In this document: positions 26,155-34,450 of the stretch, piece by piece | Layout of the letters: each line of letters opens with the position of its first letter | Position numbering within the stretch: position 1 is the first letter of the stretch | Assembly (NCBI RefSeq): GCF_000146285.1 | Contig: NZ_GL385912.1 | Span: 1,158,336 to 1,222,335 of the forward strand | DNA from: Mobiluncus curtisii subsp. curtisii ATCC 35241 | Lineage (GTDB): Bacteria; Actinomycetota; Actinomycetes; Actinomycetales; Actinomycetaceae | Direction: 5' to 3' | Length of the DNA: 64,000 nt | Notes under the pieces: model-generated | The model's database searches: none | Told to the model about the DNA's origin: nothing | Seen by the model: only the letters and a program-made list of their open reading frames with translations | Position numbers and translations under genes: made by a program

Positions 26155-27345
26155 ATGGATGAACTACGCTCCCAGGCTAGTGACCCGTCTACTCCCGGTT
26201 TGGATCTACAACAGCTGGCTACCAATGCGGAACTACGCCCTTTAATCGCGAAAAACCCCGCGGCATATACGGGACTGCTCGACTGGCTCGTGAACAAAAA
26301 AGAACCCGAAGTCCTCGTCGCCCTGCGTGAGCGACAAGCGGCTTTTGAAGCTGGTCAAATCATGCCCATGCCTTCCCTACCCCTGCCCGAACCGTCTGCG
26401 TCACCAAGCCCCCGCGAATCGGCAACCCCCACAGCTCAGGAGACTCCCGAGACAGTCGAACCCACCGCCACTGACACACCGCAACCGACCACCCTGGTGC
26501 CTGAGGCAGCCACGGATTCCACCGCCGGGGAAACTCCCGGAAGTCCCCACCGCACTTCAATACTGGGGCAAAACCCCGCAGAAACCACAGTCTTGCCGCC
26601 GATAAACGCCCCCATATCCAGCCCGGTAGCGGCTCCCGGTCTGCCTCCGTCTTTCCCCCCCAATGCCGCACCAAGCCAAAACTTGGGAACCGGATACTAT
26701 GGCGCGATTCCCGCCGCAGCGACACCAACTCAATACCTGGCTCCCGTTAGCGGCAACGCCCCGATGATGGCTCCTGTCCCCGAACCCTATCTGCCAGCGG
26801 AAAAGCCAAAATCCAACGCTGTGTTGTGGGTCATTTTCATCATCCTGCTGCTTGCAGTGATAGGGATGGGTATCGCGGTAACCTTGGTGCTGACCGGGGT
26901 TATTGGTGATGATTCCCCTCAGACTGACACGAACTCCCCAAGCACCGCCAGTGAAGCTCCCACCGCCACAGAAAAGGCTCCCGCCCCAGCCAACGCCCAA
27001 AACATCCAGTCTTTTGTCACCGAAACCGGAGACTCCACCTGCCGGGTAGACGGCGAAGAACTCATCTGCCAGGTGCGCAACCTGGTCAGCACCGCGGCAG
27101 GCTGCACGCCAAAACAGGATTCTTTGGTCATCAGCATGAAAGACGGCGACCCAAACGTCACCTGCCAGCCCAATCAGAACTATTCCCCCAGCGGAGACAC
27201 GATTCTTCACGATACTGCCATGACGTATCAAAATTTCGCCTGTCAATCGAAATATACCGGCACTGAATGCTGGAACAAGATGACCGGCAAAGGCTTTTTC
27301 TTTGCCAAGCAGGACTACCATCAGCAAGACGCCCCCGCGCGATAA
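26155..27345 (+). CDS. Membrane-anchored protein with N-terminal leucine-rich repeat variant domain
   Basis: 396 residues. The N-terminal ~60 residues (from ASDPSTPGLDLQQLATNA to GLLDWLV) match the variant leucine-rich repeat module common in Actinobacteria. A Pro/Thr/Ser-rich stretch (about 70-215), one transmembrane helix (about 222-246, VLWVIFIILLLAVIGMGIAV), and an extracellular C-terminal domain with six cysteines (about 290-385) follow. Topology should be N-inside. Function unknown. It heads a run of envelope genes (amidase, DsbA-like, CcdA-like). AATAAT 6 nt before the ATG suggests a leaderless transcript. Confidence 0.7.
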   Translation: MDELRSQASDPSTPGLDLQQLATNAELRPLIAKNPAAYTGLLDWLVNKKEPEVLVALRERQAAFEAGQIMPMPSLPLPEPSASPSPRESATPTAQETPETVEPTATDTPQPTTLVPEAATDSTAGETPGSPHRTSILGQNPAETTVLPPINAPISSPVAAPGLPPSFPPNAAPSQNLGTGYYGAIPAAATPTQYLAPVSGNAPMMAPVPEPYLPAEKPKSNAVLWVIFIILLLAVIGMGIAVTLVLTGVIGDDSPQTDTNSPSTASEAPTATEKAPAPANAQNIQSFVTETGDSTCRVDGEELICQVRNLVSTAAGCTPKQDSLVISMKDGDPNVTCQPNQNYSPSGDTILHDTAMTYQNFACQSKYTGTECWNKMTGKGFFFAKQDYHQQDAPAR

Positions 27346-27366
27346 GCAAACATATTCAGGAGAAAC

Positions 27367-29217
27367 ATGCCTAACTGGGAGGAATTCGACACCTGGGAAC
27401 CGACCCAGGATTACCCTTCTGCGCCCCCGGCACGTTCCTCCTCCCTGGGCGAGCCCCCGAGCCGCCACCTGCCCCCCGCCCTAGGTGCGGCGTCTCGCCC
27501 CGAGCGCGATTCAGGATCTAGCCTGGCGGATACCCACGCTGCTAGCTTTTTTGAAGAGTTTTCCGCCGCTGCCGAGGCGGCTGGTGCCGCCAGCGCCAAC
27601 CAGATACCGCAACTGCCCTACGGCGATAATCCGGGGATTGCTGCCCTGCTGGCCAATGCCCAAAACATGCTGAACGCGGACGGTTCGCAGCACCAAGATC
27701 CTCCTTTCACCCCGTCAGCAGCTGCGGATACTCCGGAATTCCACGCCGCGGAAGTCCCCGACGCGATGCGCGCGGATTTCGACACCCCCCTGGCTCCGGG
27801 AGAACCCGCCAGCCCCCCTACCCCCACCACCCCACCGGCACGAACCACGAGTCCCACGGGGCGCAAACCCACGCAGCGCCGACCCGAACCGGTCCATTCC
27901 GAAGGGTGGAAATCTTTAGTGTCCGGATGGGACGAAATGGGCGGGACCAGCGCTGCCACCGCCTCACCCCGAACCGGTGCTCCGGGGACCGGCGCTCGTC
28001 CTCTCTCGAAAACGCACCAGACTTCCCCACGCGCCGCGGCACACCCGGACACTGACTGGGAACGCCTAAAAGCGGTATCCCCGCGCACTCCGCAAAAAAC
28101 TTTGGGCACCCCACCCTCACGGGCAGATTTATCTGAACCACGCTGGAAGTCCCTCACTGCCCAAACTCCAGAGGGACCCTCCAAGTTACGGTTGCGTCGA
28201 GTTGGTACGGGAAGCTCCGAACCGCGTCCGAGCGACGGTATTTCGCCGCTGGTAGTCCTGGCAGGAGGAATCATCCTGTCCCTGGTCAGCGTGGGAATCG
28301 GGGTGAGCGCAGGGATGAACCTGGTGCCGCGTCCGACCGTGACCGTCACAGCTACCCCCAGAGACTTCGCCAAACCGAACTCGAACAATCCAGACTCCAT
28401 CGGAAACGCAGACCCCTCGGAGGACCCCGCTGCCGGGACCGCCGGGGGACTGAGCGGACTGAAAGTCGCCCTTGATCCGGGACACAATGGCGGTAACGCC
28501 GCCGCTTGGCAGCAAATCGGGACGAATGTTCCCGACGGACGCGGTGGTCAAAAACCCTGCAACACGACCGGCACTGCTACCGCTGACGGCTACACCGAAC
28601 ACGAGTTCAACTGGAAGATTGCGAACGCCCTAAAGACCAAACTGGAGGCAGCGGGAGCCACCGTGTTCCTGACGCGTGATTCCGATCAGGGCGTGGGTCC
28701 GTGCGTGGACGCCCGCGGTCAGTTTGCGCAAAAGGTCGGGGCGGACGTGATGGTGTCTATTCACGCCAACGGAACCACGGACACGGCTCAGCACGGATTC
28801 TTCGTGATGATTTCAGAGCCGCCCCTGAATGAGGCTCAAAAACAGCCCGCCTCAGATTTGGCTACCAAACTGGTGAAGTCTCTGCAAGAGGGCGGATTCA
28901 CGCCCCAGTCCGGCGGGTCTATCAGCAGCGGGATATGGAAACGTTCCGATGTGGCGACATTGAATTTTTCGGAGGTGCCCGCCGCAATGGTGGAGCTTGG
29001 AGAGATGCGTAACCCGGCTGATGCTGCCCTGATGAAGTCAGATACCGGTCAGGAACGCTACGCCCAATCCTTGTTCGACGGTTTAAAGGCGTGGGCAGAG
29101 GCAGCCCGACCGGCATCGAAACCTGCCCCGGCAGCTTCGGGTACGACAGCGGCGACATCGCCGCAGTCTCCCGCTGCGGGGTCGCCCTCCCCGGCTGCCC
29201 CTACTGGCGGACAGTAG
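27367..29217 (+). CDS. Membrane-anchored N-acetylmuramoyl-L-alanine amidase
   Basis: 616 residues. A long disordered, Pro/Ala-rich cytoplasmic part (1 to about 285) is followed by one transmembrane helix (about 291-316) and an extracellular Amidase_3 domain (about 364-575). Zinc ligands are visible: His373 in LDPGHNGG, Glu in YTEHEFNWK, His in MVSIHANG, and the catalytic Glu in AMVELGEMRN. A Pro/Ala/Ser tail ends the protein. It would cleave the amide between MurNAc and L-Ala in peptidoglycan. The large cytoplasmic extension is unusual for this family and could tie the enzyme to a division or growth complex (inference). Confidence 0.88.
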   Translation: MPNWEEFDTWEPTQDYPSAPPARSSSLGEPPSRHLPPALGAASRPERDSGSSLADTHAASFFEEFSAAAEAAGAASANQIPQLPYGDNPGIAALLANAQNMLNADGSQHQDPPFTPSAAADTPEFHAAEVPDAMRADFDTPLAPGEPASPPTPTTPPARTTSPTGRKPTQRRPEPVHSEGWKSLVSGWDEMGGTSAATASPRTGAPGTGARPLSKTHQTSPRAAAHPDTDWERLKAVSPRTPQKTLGTPPSRADLSEPRWKSLTAQTPEGPSKLRLRRVGTGSSEPRPSDGISPLVVLAGGIILSLVSVGIGVSAGMNLVPRPTVTVTATPRDFAKPNSNNPDSIGNADPSEDPAAGTAGGLSGLKVALDPGHNGGNAAAWQQIGTNVPDGRGGQKPCNTTGTATADGYTEHEFNWKIANALKTKLEAAGATVFLTRDSDQGVGPCVDARGQFAQKVGADVMVSIHANGTTDTAQHGFFVMISEPPLNEAQKQPASDLATKLVKSLQEGGFTPQSGGSISSGIWKRSDVATLNFSEVPAAMVELGEMRNPADAALMKSDTGQERYAQSLFDGLKAWAEAARPASKPAPAASGTTAATSPQSPAAGSPSPAAPTGGQ

Positions 29218-29283
29218 CAGCCGGGCGGCAAACCGCACCTCCGTTATGCTTTAATTAACCAGTCTTTGGAATATGAGGGGAAA

Positions 29284-30138
29284 ATGAGCGATAAGAACAA
29301 ATCTGTGGAACGCAGCGCCGCTAACGTGTGGGCTTTGAAAATTATTGGTGTCCTAGCTGTTTTGGTGCTTTTAGCCATCGCGTTTTTCCTGGGGCGCACC
29401 ACGGCTCCGGGAGCGAACACCCCCGCAGCCTCCCCCAGCAGCCCGCAAAAAACCACTGCCGGTGGCGCCACTGCTGGTGACGCGCAAAAGGCCGTGGCAG
29501 ATTTCGTGGCGCAAACGGGCTTGGTCCCCGGTCAAGACTTCGCCTCCTCCGTCACGAACGAGGGCGGGCTAAAAGCCATGAAAATCCTGCGAGACGGGGC
29601 GGATGAGCCCGAACGCACCCTCGGGAAGCCCGACGCCCCGGTGACACTGACTGTATTGAGCGATTTTTCCTGCCCGATGTGTACCAGCTGGGGCAACGAT
29701 ACGCTGCCGAAACTGCAAAAATACGTAGATGACGGCACTCTCAAAATCCAGTGGCACAACATGGTCATTTTCGCTGACCAATATCAATCCGATATAGCCG
29801 CCAAGGCTTCAATTGCGGCAATGAAACAGGGCAAACTGTGGGATTTCGTGCGGGCAGCCTACCACACCGCGCCAGAGGGAGAGCACCCCACTTATGACGA
29901 AAACAAAGTCATCCAAATCGCTCAATCCATCGGCATCACTGACTTGGGCCGGTTCAAGACCGACATGAACTCCCCCGAAGCACAAGCCACCGTTTCCGAG
30001 GAAACAGATTCCGGGCATTCGGTAGGTGTCAACGGCACGCCGTTCTTCGTGCTGGGCGATTCCACGATTTCAGGAGCCTATCCGATTGAATACTTTGAGC
30101 ACTCTATCGAGTACCAAAAGTTCCTGGCTACCAAATAG
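29284..30138 (+). CDS. Membrane-anchored DsbA-like thiol oxidoreductase
   Basis: 284 residues: a short cytoplasmic N-terminus, a transmembrane helix (about 20-40), a Ser/Pro/Ala linker, then a thioredoxin-fold DsbA-like domain. The active site is DFSCPMCTSWG (Cys130, Cys133), with cis-Pro in VNGTPFFVLGD. It would introduce or exchange disulfides in exported proteins. ATG 29284 follows GAGGGG. Next on the strand is a CcdA-like electron carrier, its natural partner. Substrates may include the Cys-rich extracellular domain of the 26.2-kb protein. Confidence 0.88.
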   Translation: MSDKNKSVERSAANVWALKIIGVLAVLVLLAIAFFLGRTTAPGANTPAASPSSPQKTTAGGATAGDAQKAVADFVAQTGLVPGQDFASSVTNEGGLKAMKILRDGADEPERTLGKPDAPVTLTVLSDFSCPMCTSWGNDTLPKLQKYVDDGTLKIQWHNMVIFADQYQSDIAAKASIAAMKQGKLWDFVRAAYHTAPEGEHPTYDENKVIQIAQSIGITDLGRFKTDMNSPEAQATVSEETDSGHSVGVNGTPFFVLGDSTISGAYPIEYFEHSIEYQKFLATK

Positions 30139-30208
30139 GACCTGGTCACCAAGCGATTCAGGTTTCAATCTCGCAGCGGGCCGTTAGACCCGCGGGGAAG
30201 GACACAAA

Positions 30209-31129
30209 ATGGACTCAGTAACCTTCGCGGTGGCTTATGCCGGAGGGATTCTGACCCTGTTTTCACCCTGTTCTGCCCTGCTGATTCCGTCTTTCTTTTC
30301 TTACGCTTTTTCGTCAAAAACCAAGTTGGCGTCTCGCACCGCCGTGTTCTTCCTGGGGCTTATGGCGGGATTACTGCCCACCGGAGCCGCCTTTGGGGCA
30401 CTCGGGGCGATGTTGAACGCGAAACTGCGCGGTCTGACGGTGTGGGCGGGGCTGGTCATCGTCCTGTTCGGTTTGTGGCAAGCCTTGGCGCTGCCGGTAC
30501 CGAACTTTGGTCGACTACGCACCCGCTGGCAGGTCTGGAAATGGCAACGCGCCACGCGACGAGCTCAAGTTTCAAGCCCGTCCCCGCGAGAGGGACACGT
30601 CCCGGTCGAACGCACCGCACCGGCAGCGATTTTCCTGTTAGGGCTGACTTACGGAGTCGCCGCGACCGGCTGTCAAGCCCCCATCCTGGGCTCCATCCTC
30701 GCTTTCAGTGTCAGCGGCGGCTCTCCTGTGACCGGATTCTTTACCATGTTCGCCTTTGGCGTGGGCATGTTTACTCCGGTCGCAGTGCTGTCATTCCTGT
30801 GGAACCTGATTCCGAATCAGGTGCTGCGTCCGCGTCCCATCAAAGTTTTGGGGCGAGATTCCACGCTCGGAAACTTGGTTTCCGGACTACTGATTACGCT
30901 GTTAGGGCTGGTCATGGCACTGTCGGGTCCCGGCGGTCTGGCGACTTCCCTGCTGTCCGCCAGCGCCCAATCAAATCTAGAGTTTGCGGTGCAACGCACC
31001 CTCGCGGGAATTCCCAACTGGCTGTTCTGGCTGCTGGCCGCGCTGCTGGCCGCCTTCGTGACAGTTTATCTGTGGGGAAAGCGCCGCCCCTACCCTTCTG
31101 ACGACACCGCGGCCGACTCTGCCTCCTGA
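30209..31129 (+). CDS. CcdA/DsbD-like membrane thiol-disulfide carrier
   Basis: 306 residues with about six to seven transmembrane helices and the two intramembrane cysteines typical of CcdA/DsbD: Cys21 in LFSPCSALLIP and a second in GVAATGCQAPILG. The family carries electrons from cytoplasmic thioredoxin to extracytoplasmic thiol proteins. The loop between helices 3 and 4 is long and basic, and the C-terminus is polar. Directly follows the DsbA-like gene (70 nt gap), so the pair should form an extracellular thiol-redox relay. A role in cytochrome c maturation is not supported, because no ccm/ccs genes are nearby. Confidence 0.85.
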   Translation: MDSVTFAVAYAGGILTLFSPCSALLIPSFFSYAFSSKTKLASRTAVFFLGLMAGLLPTGAAFGALGAMLNAKLRGLTVWAGLVIVLFGLWQALALPVPNFGRLRTRWQVWKWQRATRRAQVSSPSPREGHVPVERTAPAAIFLLGLTYGVAATGCQAPILGSILAFSVSGGSPVTGFFTMFAFGVGMFTPVAVLSFLWNLIPNQVLRPRPIKVLGRDSTLGNLVSGLLITLLGLVMALSGPGGLATSLLSASAQSNLEFAVQRTLAGIPNWLFWLLAALLAAFVTVYLWGKRRPYPSDDTAADSAS

Positions 31130-31158
31130 AGTTTCCCACCCTCACCGGCGCAAACAGG

Positions 31159-31164
31159 TAGGAT
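31159..31164 (+). promoter_or_regulatory. -10 element of a leaderless transcript
   Basis: TAGGAT ends 6 nt before GTG 31171, with no Shine-Dalgarno between. Confidence 0.5.
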
Positions 31165-31170
31165 TTAGGC

Positions 31171-32655
31171 GTGAGCAGAGACGAAGTGGAACGCGTCTTC
31201 GTAGGACGCCTGGGGGGAACCGCCGTTTTTGATCCCATTGGGGATCCGGTGGGAAAAGTGTATGACGTGGTCGTTTTGCTGCACCGTCGACCGCCCGTCG
31301 CTGTAGGTTTAGTGGTGGAAGTCACGCGCGCCCACCGGGTTTTCGTGCCTATCACCCGCGTCACTGCCATCAAATCCGGCGCCGTCATCACGACCGGGCT
31401 GGTGAACTTACGTCGTTTCCAGGCTCGCCCACTGGAAACCTGCGCGATTCAAGACGTTTTGGATCGAATCGTGACGTTAAAGGACGGTTCGGGTCAGGCA
31501 CAGATTCTGGATTTGGCAATAGAACGGCAAAAGGACCGGACTTGGGCAGTAACGGAACTTTACGTGGCGCGGGCGCGCCGGGGGGCTTTCCGCACCCGGC
31601 TCGGGGAAACCTTGCATGTCGGAATCGACGAAGTCACTGGTTTATCAGTCGGGGGCGCCGATCAAGCAGCGGATTCCCTGCTGGCCACTTTGGGAGACAT
31701 GAAACCTGCCGATATGGCTGACGCGCTGCACGATTTGTCTGATTCCCGGATGCTTTCGGTCGCTTCCCAGCTGCCGGATAGCCGCCTGGCTGACATCCTA
31801 GAAGAGTTGGAGGAAGACGATCAGGTAAAGATTGTTTCCTCCCTGGAACCGGCGCGAGCCGCCGACGTGTTGGATGTCATGCAGCCCGACGACGCTGCCG
31901 ACCTGGTGGCAGAACTTCCGCGAGAAGTCGCGGCTAACCTGCTGGAACTGATGGAGCCGGACGAAGCGAAAGACGTGCGGCGTCTGCTGGCTTACGATGA
32001 AGAAACAGCTGGCGGTCTGATGACTACCGAGCCGGTGGTACTGGCTCCCGACGACACGGTTGCCACCATGCTGGCGCATGTGCAGCGCCGCGACATACCT
32101 CCCGCGCTGGCAGCCATCGCCATGATTGCCCGCCCGCCCCTGGAGACGCCCACCGGCAAATTTATCGGGGTCGTACACCTACAACGAGCCTTGCGGGAAC
32201 CGCCCCACGTCATGCTGGGAAACATCGTCGACACCGACCTGGAGGCCGTCACCCCGGATCGTTCGGTGGACTACCTGACACGTACTATGGCAACGTACAA
32301 CCTAACGGCTATCCCGGTCGTGGGACCAGTTTCCGGTTCCCTGCTGGGCGCCGTCTCGGTTGACGACGTTTTGGACCACCTGCTGCCGGATGACTGGCGG
32401 TGGGATGACCGCGCCGAAGCGGAAGAAGCCGCCATTGCGGAGGCCGAAGCCGCTGCCGCCAACGATGAGGAAACCGCACAAGACACCGGTGCTGCCTTGG
32501 CTTCAGACGATGCGGAAGGCGCCCCCAGTGACGAGGATGACGCCACGGTCACGATTCTCCCGACGAACGCCCTCGTGACGAATCCCGACCGGGCCCCGCA
32601 GTCACTGCCAGAAACCGGGAAAAAGGCAGGTAAGGAGGTCAACCCCCATGTCTAA
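31171..32655 (+). CDS. PRC-barrel / MgtE-N / CBS regulatory protein
   Basis: 494 soluble residues: an N-terminal PRC-barrel-like part (about 5-80), a middle domain, a MgtE intracellular N domain (about 180-285, helical repeats such as RLADILEELEEDDQVKI and AADVLDVMQPDDAADLV), a CBS pair (about 285-410), and an acidic disordered tail. There is no transport domain, so it is not a channel itself; it probably senses Mg2+ or nucleotides. GTG start, likely leaderless. The last 8 nt overlap a DUF1003 membrane protein gene, a pairing often seen in Actinobacteria. Confidence 0.85.
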   Translation: MSRDEVERVFVGRLGGTAVFDPIGDPVGKVYDVVVLLHRRPPVAVGLVVEVTRAHRVFVPITRVTAIKSGAVITTGLVNLRRFQARPLETCAIQDVLDRIVTLKDGSGQAQILDLAIERQKDRTWAVTELYVARARRGAFRTRLGETLHVGIDEVTGLSVGGADQAADSLLATLGDMKPADMADALHDLSDSRMLSVASQLPDSRLADILEELEEDDQVKIVSSLEPARAADVLDVMQPDDAADLVAELPREVAANLLELMEPDEAKDVRRLLAYDEETAGGLMTTEPVVLAPDDTVATMLAHVQRRDIPPALAAIAMIARPPLETPTGKFIGVVHLQRALREPPHVMLGNIVDTDLEAVTPDRSVDYLTRTMATYNLTAIPVVGPVSGSLLGAVSVDDVLDHLLPDDWRWDDRAEAEEAAIAEAEAAAANDEETAQDTGAALASDDAEGAPSDEDDATVTILPTNALVTNPDRAPQSLPETGKKAGKEVNPHV

Positions 32656-33202
32656 GGGATTGGAGACCCCCACCGACGGACGTCGCGGAGTGTTCGGGTG
32701 GCGGCGGCGCTCCCAGATGGGCGCCCAGGATCGTTCGCTATTCACCAGGGTGGCAGAGAGCACTGCCCGGTTCATGGGTACCTCCAAGTTCATCCTGTGG
32801 ATGACCGTCTTCGTGGGGGTCTGGATTGCCGCGAACCTGGTGTTGACCCGCTCCCTGGGGGATAACCCGTGGGATCCCTATCCGTTTATCCTGTTGAACC
32901 TGATGTTTTCCACCCAGGCTTCCTATGCCGCACCGCTCATCATGTTTGCGCAAAACCGGCAGGATGACCGCGACCGCGTTATTGCCGAGCAGGACCGTCA
33001 GCAGGCTGCCCGAACCTTGGCTGATACGGAATACCTCACCCGTGAAATTGCTGCCCTGCGTTTGGCAGTATCCGAGCTGGCGACCCGCGATTTTGTGCGT
33101 TCCGAAATCCGTGACCTGCTCGATGAGCTGGAACAGCGCACCGCTGATTCCTCCGAAGAACCCGACGACACGTACTCTGACGCGAATCCTGTGCAGCGCT
33201 GA
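32648..33202 (+). CDS. DUF1003 membrane protein
   Basis: 184 residues of the DUF1003 family. Two transmembrane helices (about 47-68 and 78-100) flank the family's NPWDPYPFILLN signature, and a long charged coiled-coil-like C-terminal helix follows (about 105-170). Function unknown. It overlaps the PRC/MgtE-N/CBS gene by 8 nt, with AAGGAGG before the ATG, so the two are co-expressed and may form a regulated membrane complex (inference). Confidence 0.88.
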   Translation: MSKGLETPTDGRRGVFGWRRRSQMGAQDRSLFTRVAESTARFMGTSKFILWMTVFVGVWIAANLVLTRSLGDNPWDPYPFILLNLMFSTQASYAAPLIMFAQNRQDDRDRVIAEQDRQQAARTLADTEYLTREIAALRLAVSELATRDFVRSEIRDLLDELEQRTADSSEEPDDTYSDANPVQR

Positions 33203-33270
33203 CGGTTTACCTGCCCTGGGCACACAGTGAGTTTGCGCCCAGTGAAATCCTCTTAGGTAAAATGGTTGGC

Positions 33271-34239
33271 ATGAGTCCAAAGAAATCTGCTTCACACGCC
33301 CCGAAAGGCAGTGGCGGGGTACGCCGGCACCGCTTGAAAGGCAAGGGACCGACCCCGAAAGCTGCTAATCGTCCTTATCACCAGGCATACCGTGACCGTC
33401 TGGAGGCGGAACGCAAAGCCACGCATACCTCGGGAGTGACCCAGCGGGCTGCTGCAAGAGACAGGTACCGTCCCAACACCGCTGCTGACAGCGAAATCAT
33501 TTTCGGACGCAACCCGGTCGTCGAAGCCGCTGCCGCCGGGGTGCCGCTGAAACGCTTGTTCGTTTCCGCTTCGCTCATGAAAGATGAGCGCCTGTCCAAA
33601 GTGGTGCAGCGCGGGGCTGCTTCGGGAGCAAAGCTGCAAGAATGCTCCCCCGCCGACCTGGACCGTATCACCGCGGGAGGAACCCATCAAGGAATTGCGG
33701 CAGAAATCGCCGCTTACAATTACGCCGAGGTCATGGATTTGTGGGACCGCGCGGTGACTCGGGCTAAATCTGAGCCGAATCATCCCCCCCTATTGATTGT
33801 GCTAGACCAGGTCACTGACCCACACAACCTGGGAGCGACGCTGCGTTCCGCGGCGGCTTTTGGAGCTGACGGGGTCATTATTGGCGAGCACCGGTCAGCT
33901 TCGGTCACCGCTGCCGTGTGGAAAGTTTCCGCGGGGGCGGCGGCGATTGTGCCCGTCGCTAAAGCGCGAAACCTGACTCATGCCTTGCAGCAGCTGCAGG
34001 CGGAGGGGGCTTTCGCTATCGGTTTGGACGGCGGGGGGGACGTGGATTTGCCCGACTTGAAGCTGGCGGATCAGCCCCTGGTGGTCGTGACCGGCTCGGA
34101 AGGCAAAGGGATTTCCCGGCTGGTGCGCGAGACCTGCGACCAGATTGTGTCCATCCCCATTGATAAACGCATGGAGTCGCTAAACGCCGCTGTCGCTACC
34201 GGCATCGCCCTGTACCAAATCGCCGCCCTGCGGGGTTAG
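33271..34239 (+). CDS. rlmB: 23S rRNA (guanosine-2'-O)-methyltransferase, RlmB/TrmH type
   Basis: 322 residues of the SPOUT class. It has a basic N-terminal extension rich in Lys/Arg/Gly (1-65), a substrate-binding domain starting IIFGRNPVVEAA, then the knotted AdoMet domain with DQVTDPHNLGATLRSA, VVTGSEGKGISRLV and IPIDKRMESLNAAVA. It should 2'-O-methylate G2251 of 23S rRNA. ATG 33271 is preferred because TAAAAT (33258-33263) sits 7 nt before it as a leaderless -10; ATG 33262 is the alternative. In many Actinobacteria this gene directly follows cysS; here it precedes cysS with a MITE-like repeat between. Confidence 0.9.
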   Translation: MSPKKSASHAPKGSGGVRRHRLKGKGPTPKAANRPYHQAYRDRLEAERKATHTSGVTQRAAARDRYRPNTAADSEIIFGRNPVVEAAAAGVPLKRLFVSASLMKDERLSKVVQRGAASGAKLQECSPADLDRITAGGTHQGIAAEIAAYNYAEVMDLWDRAVTRAKSEPNHPPLLIVLDQVTDPHNLGATLRSAAAFGADGVIIGEHRSASVTAAVWKVSAGAAAIVPVAKARNLTHALQQLQAEGAFAIGLDGGGDVDLPDLKLADQPLVVVTGSEGKGISRLVRETCDQIVSIPIDKRMESLNAAVATGIALYQIAALRG

Positions 34240-34273
34240 ACGAGCTGAGGCTGCCGCGAAATTGGGTATGCCG

Positions 34274-34401
34274 TGCACGAATGACCGTTTTCATCGCGCC
34301 TTAAGCTTGCTGCACGCCACTAAAATCGCTACAACCTGCGGTTTTAGACCTCGCGCGTCGCGCCAATCCCATAATTTGTCTTGAAATCGGTCATTCGTGC
34401 A
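34274..34401. repeat. MITE-like element, copy 1
   Basis: 128 bp bounded by 20-bp terminal inverted repeats: TGCACGAATGACCGTTTTCA (34274-34293) and TGAAATCGGTCATTCGTGCA (34382-34401), 19 of 20 positions matching. No coding capacity. A second copy at 43346-43474 shares both ends and a core around ACTARAATYGCTAYAACCTG. No clear target-site duplication. Confidence 0.85.
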
Positions 34402-34438
34402 TGCGCCACGACTACTGCACCAAACAGCGCCGAACCAG

Positions 34439-34444
34439 TAGACT
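34439..34444 (+). promoter_or_regulatory. -10 element of leaderless cysS transcript
   Basis: TAGACT ends 6 nt before the cysS ATG at 34451, with no Shine-Dalgarno. Confidence 0.5.
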
Positions 34445-34450
34445 TAGCTC

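Noticed and set aside
26557..28487. Long minus-strand ORFs opposite the leucine-rich-variant gene and the amidase gene
   Set aside because: They mirror Pro/Ala/Thr-rich coding sequence and contain no recognisable domain.
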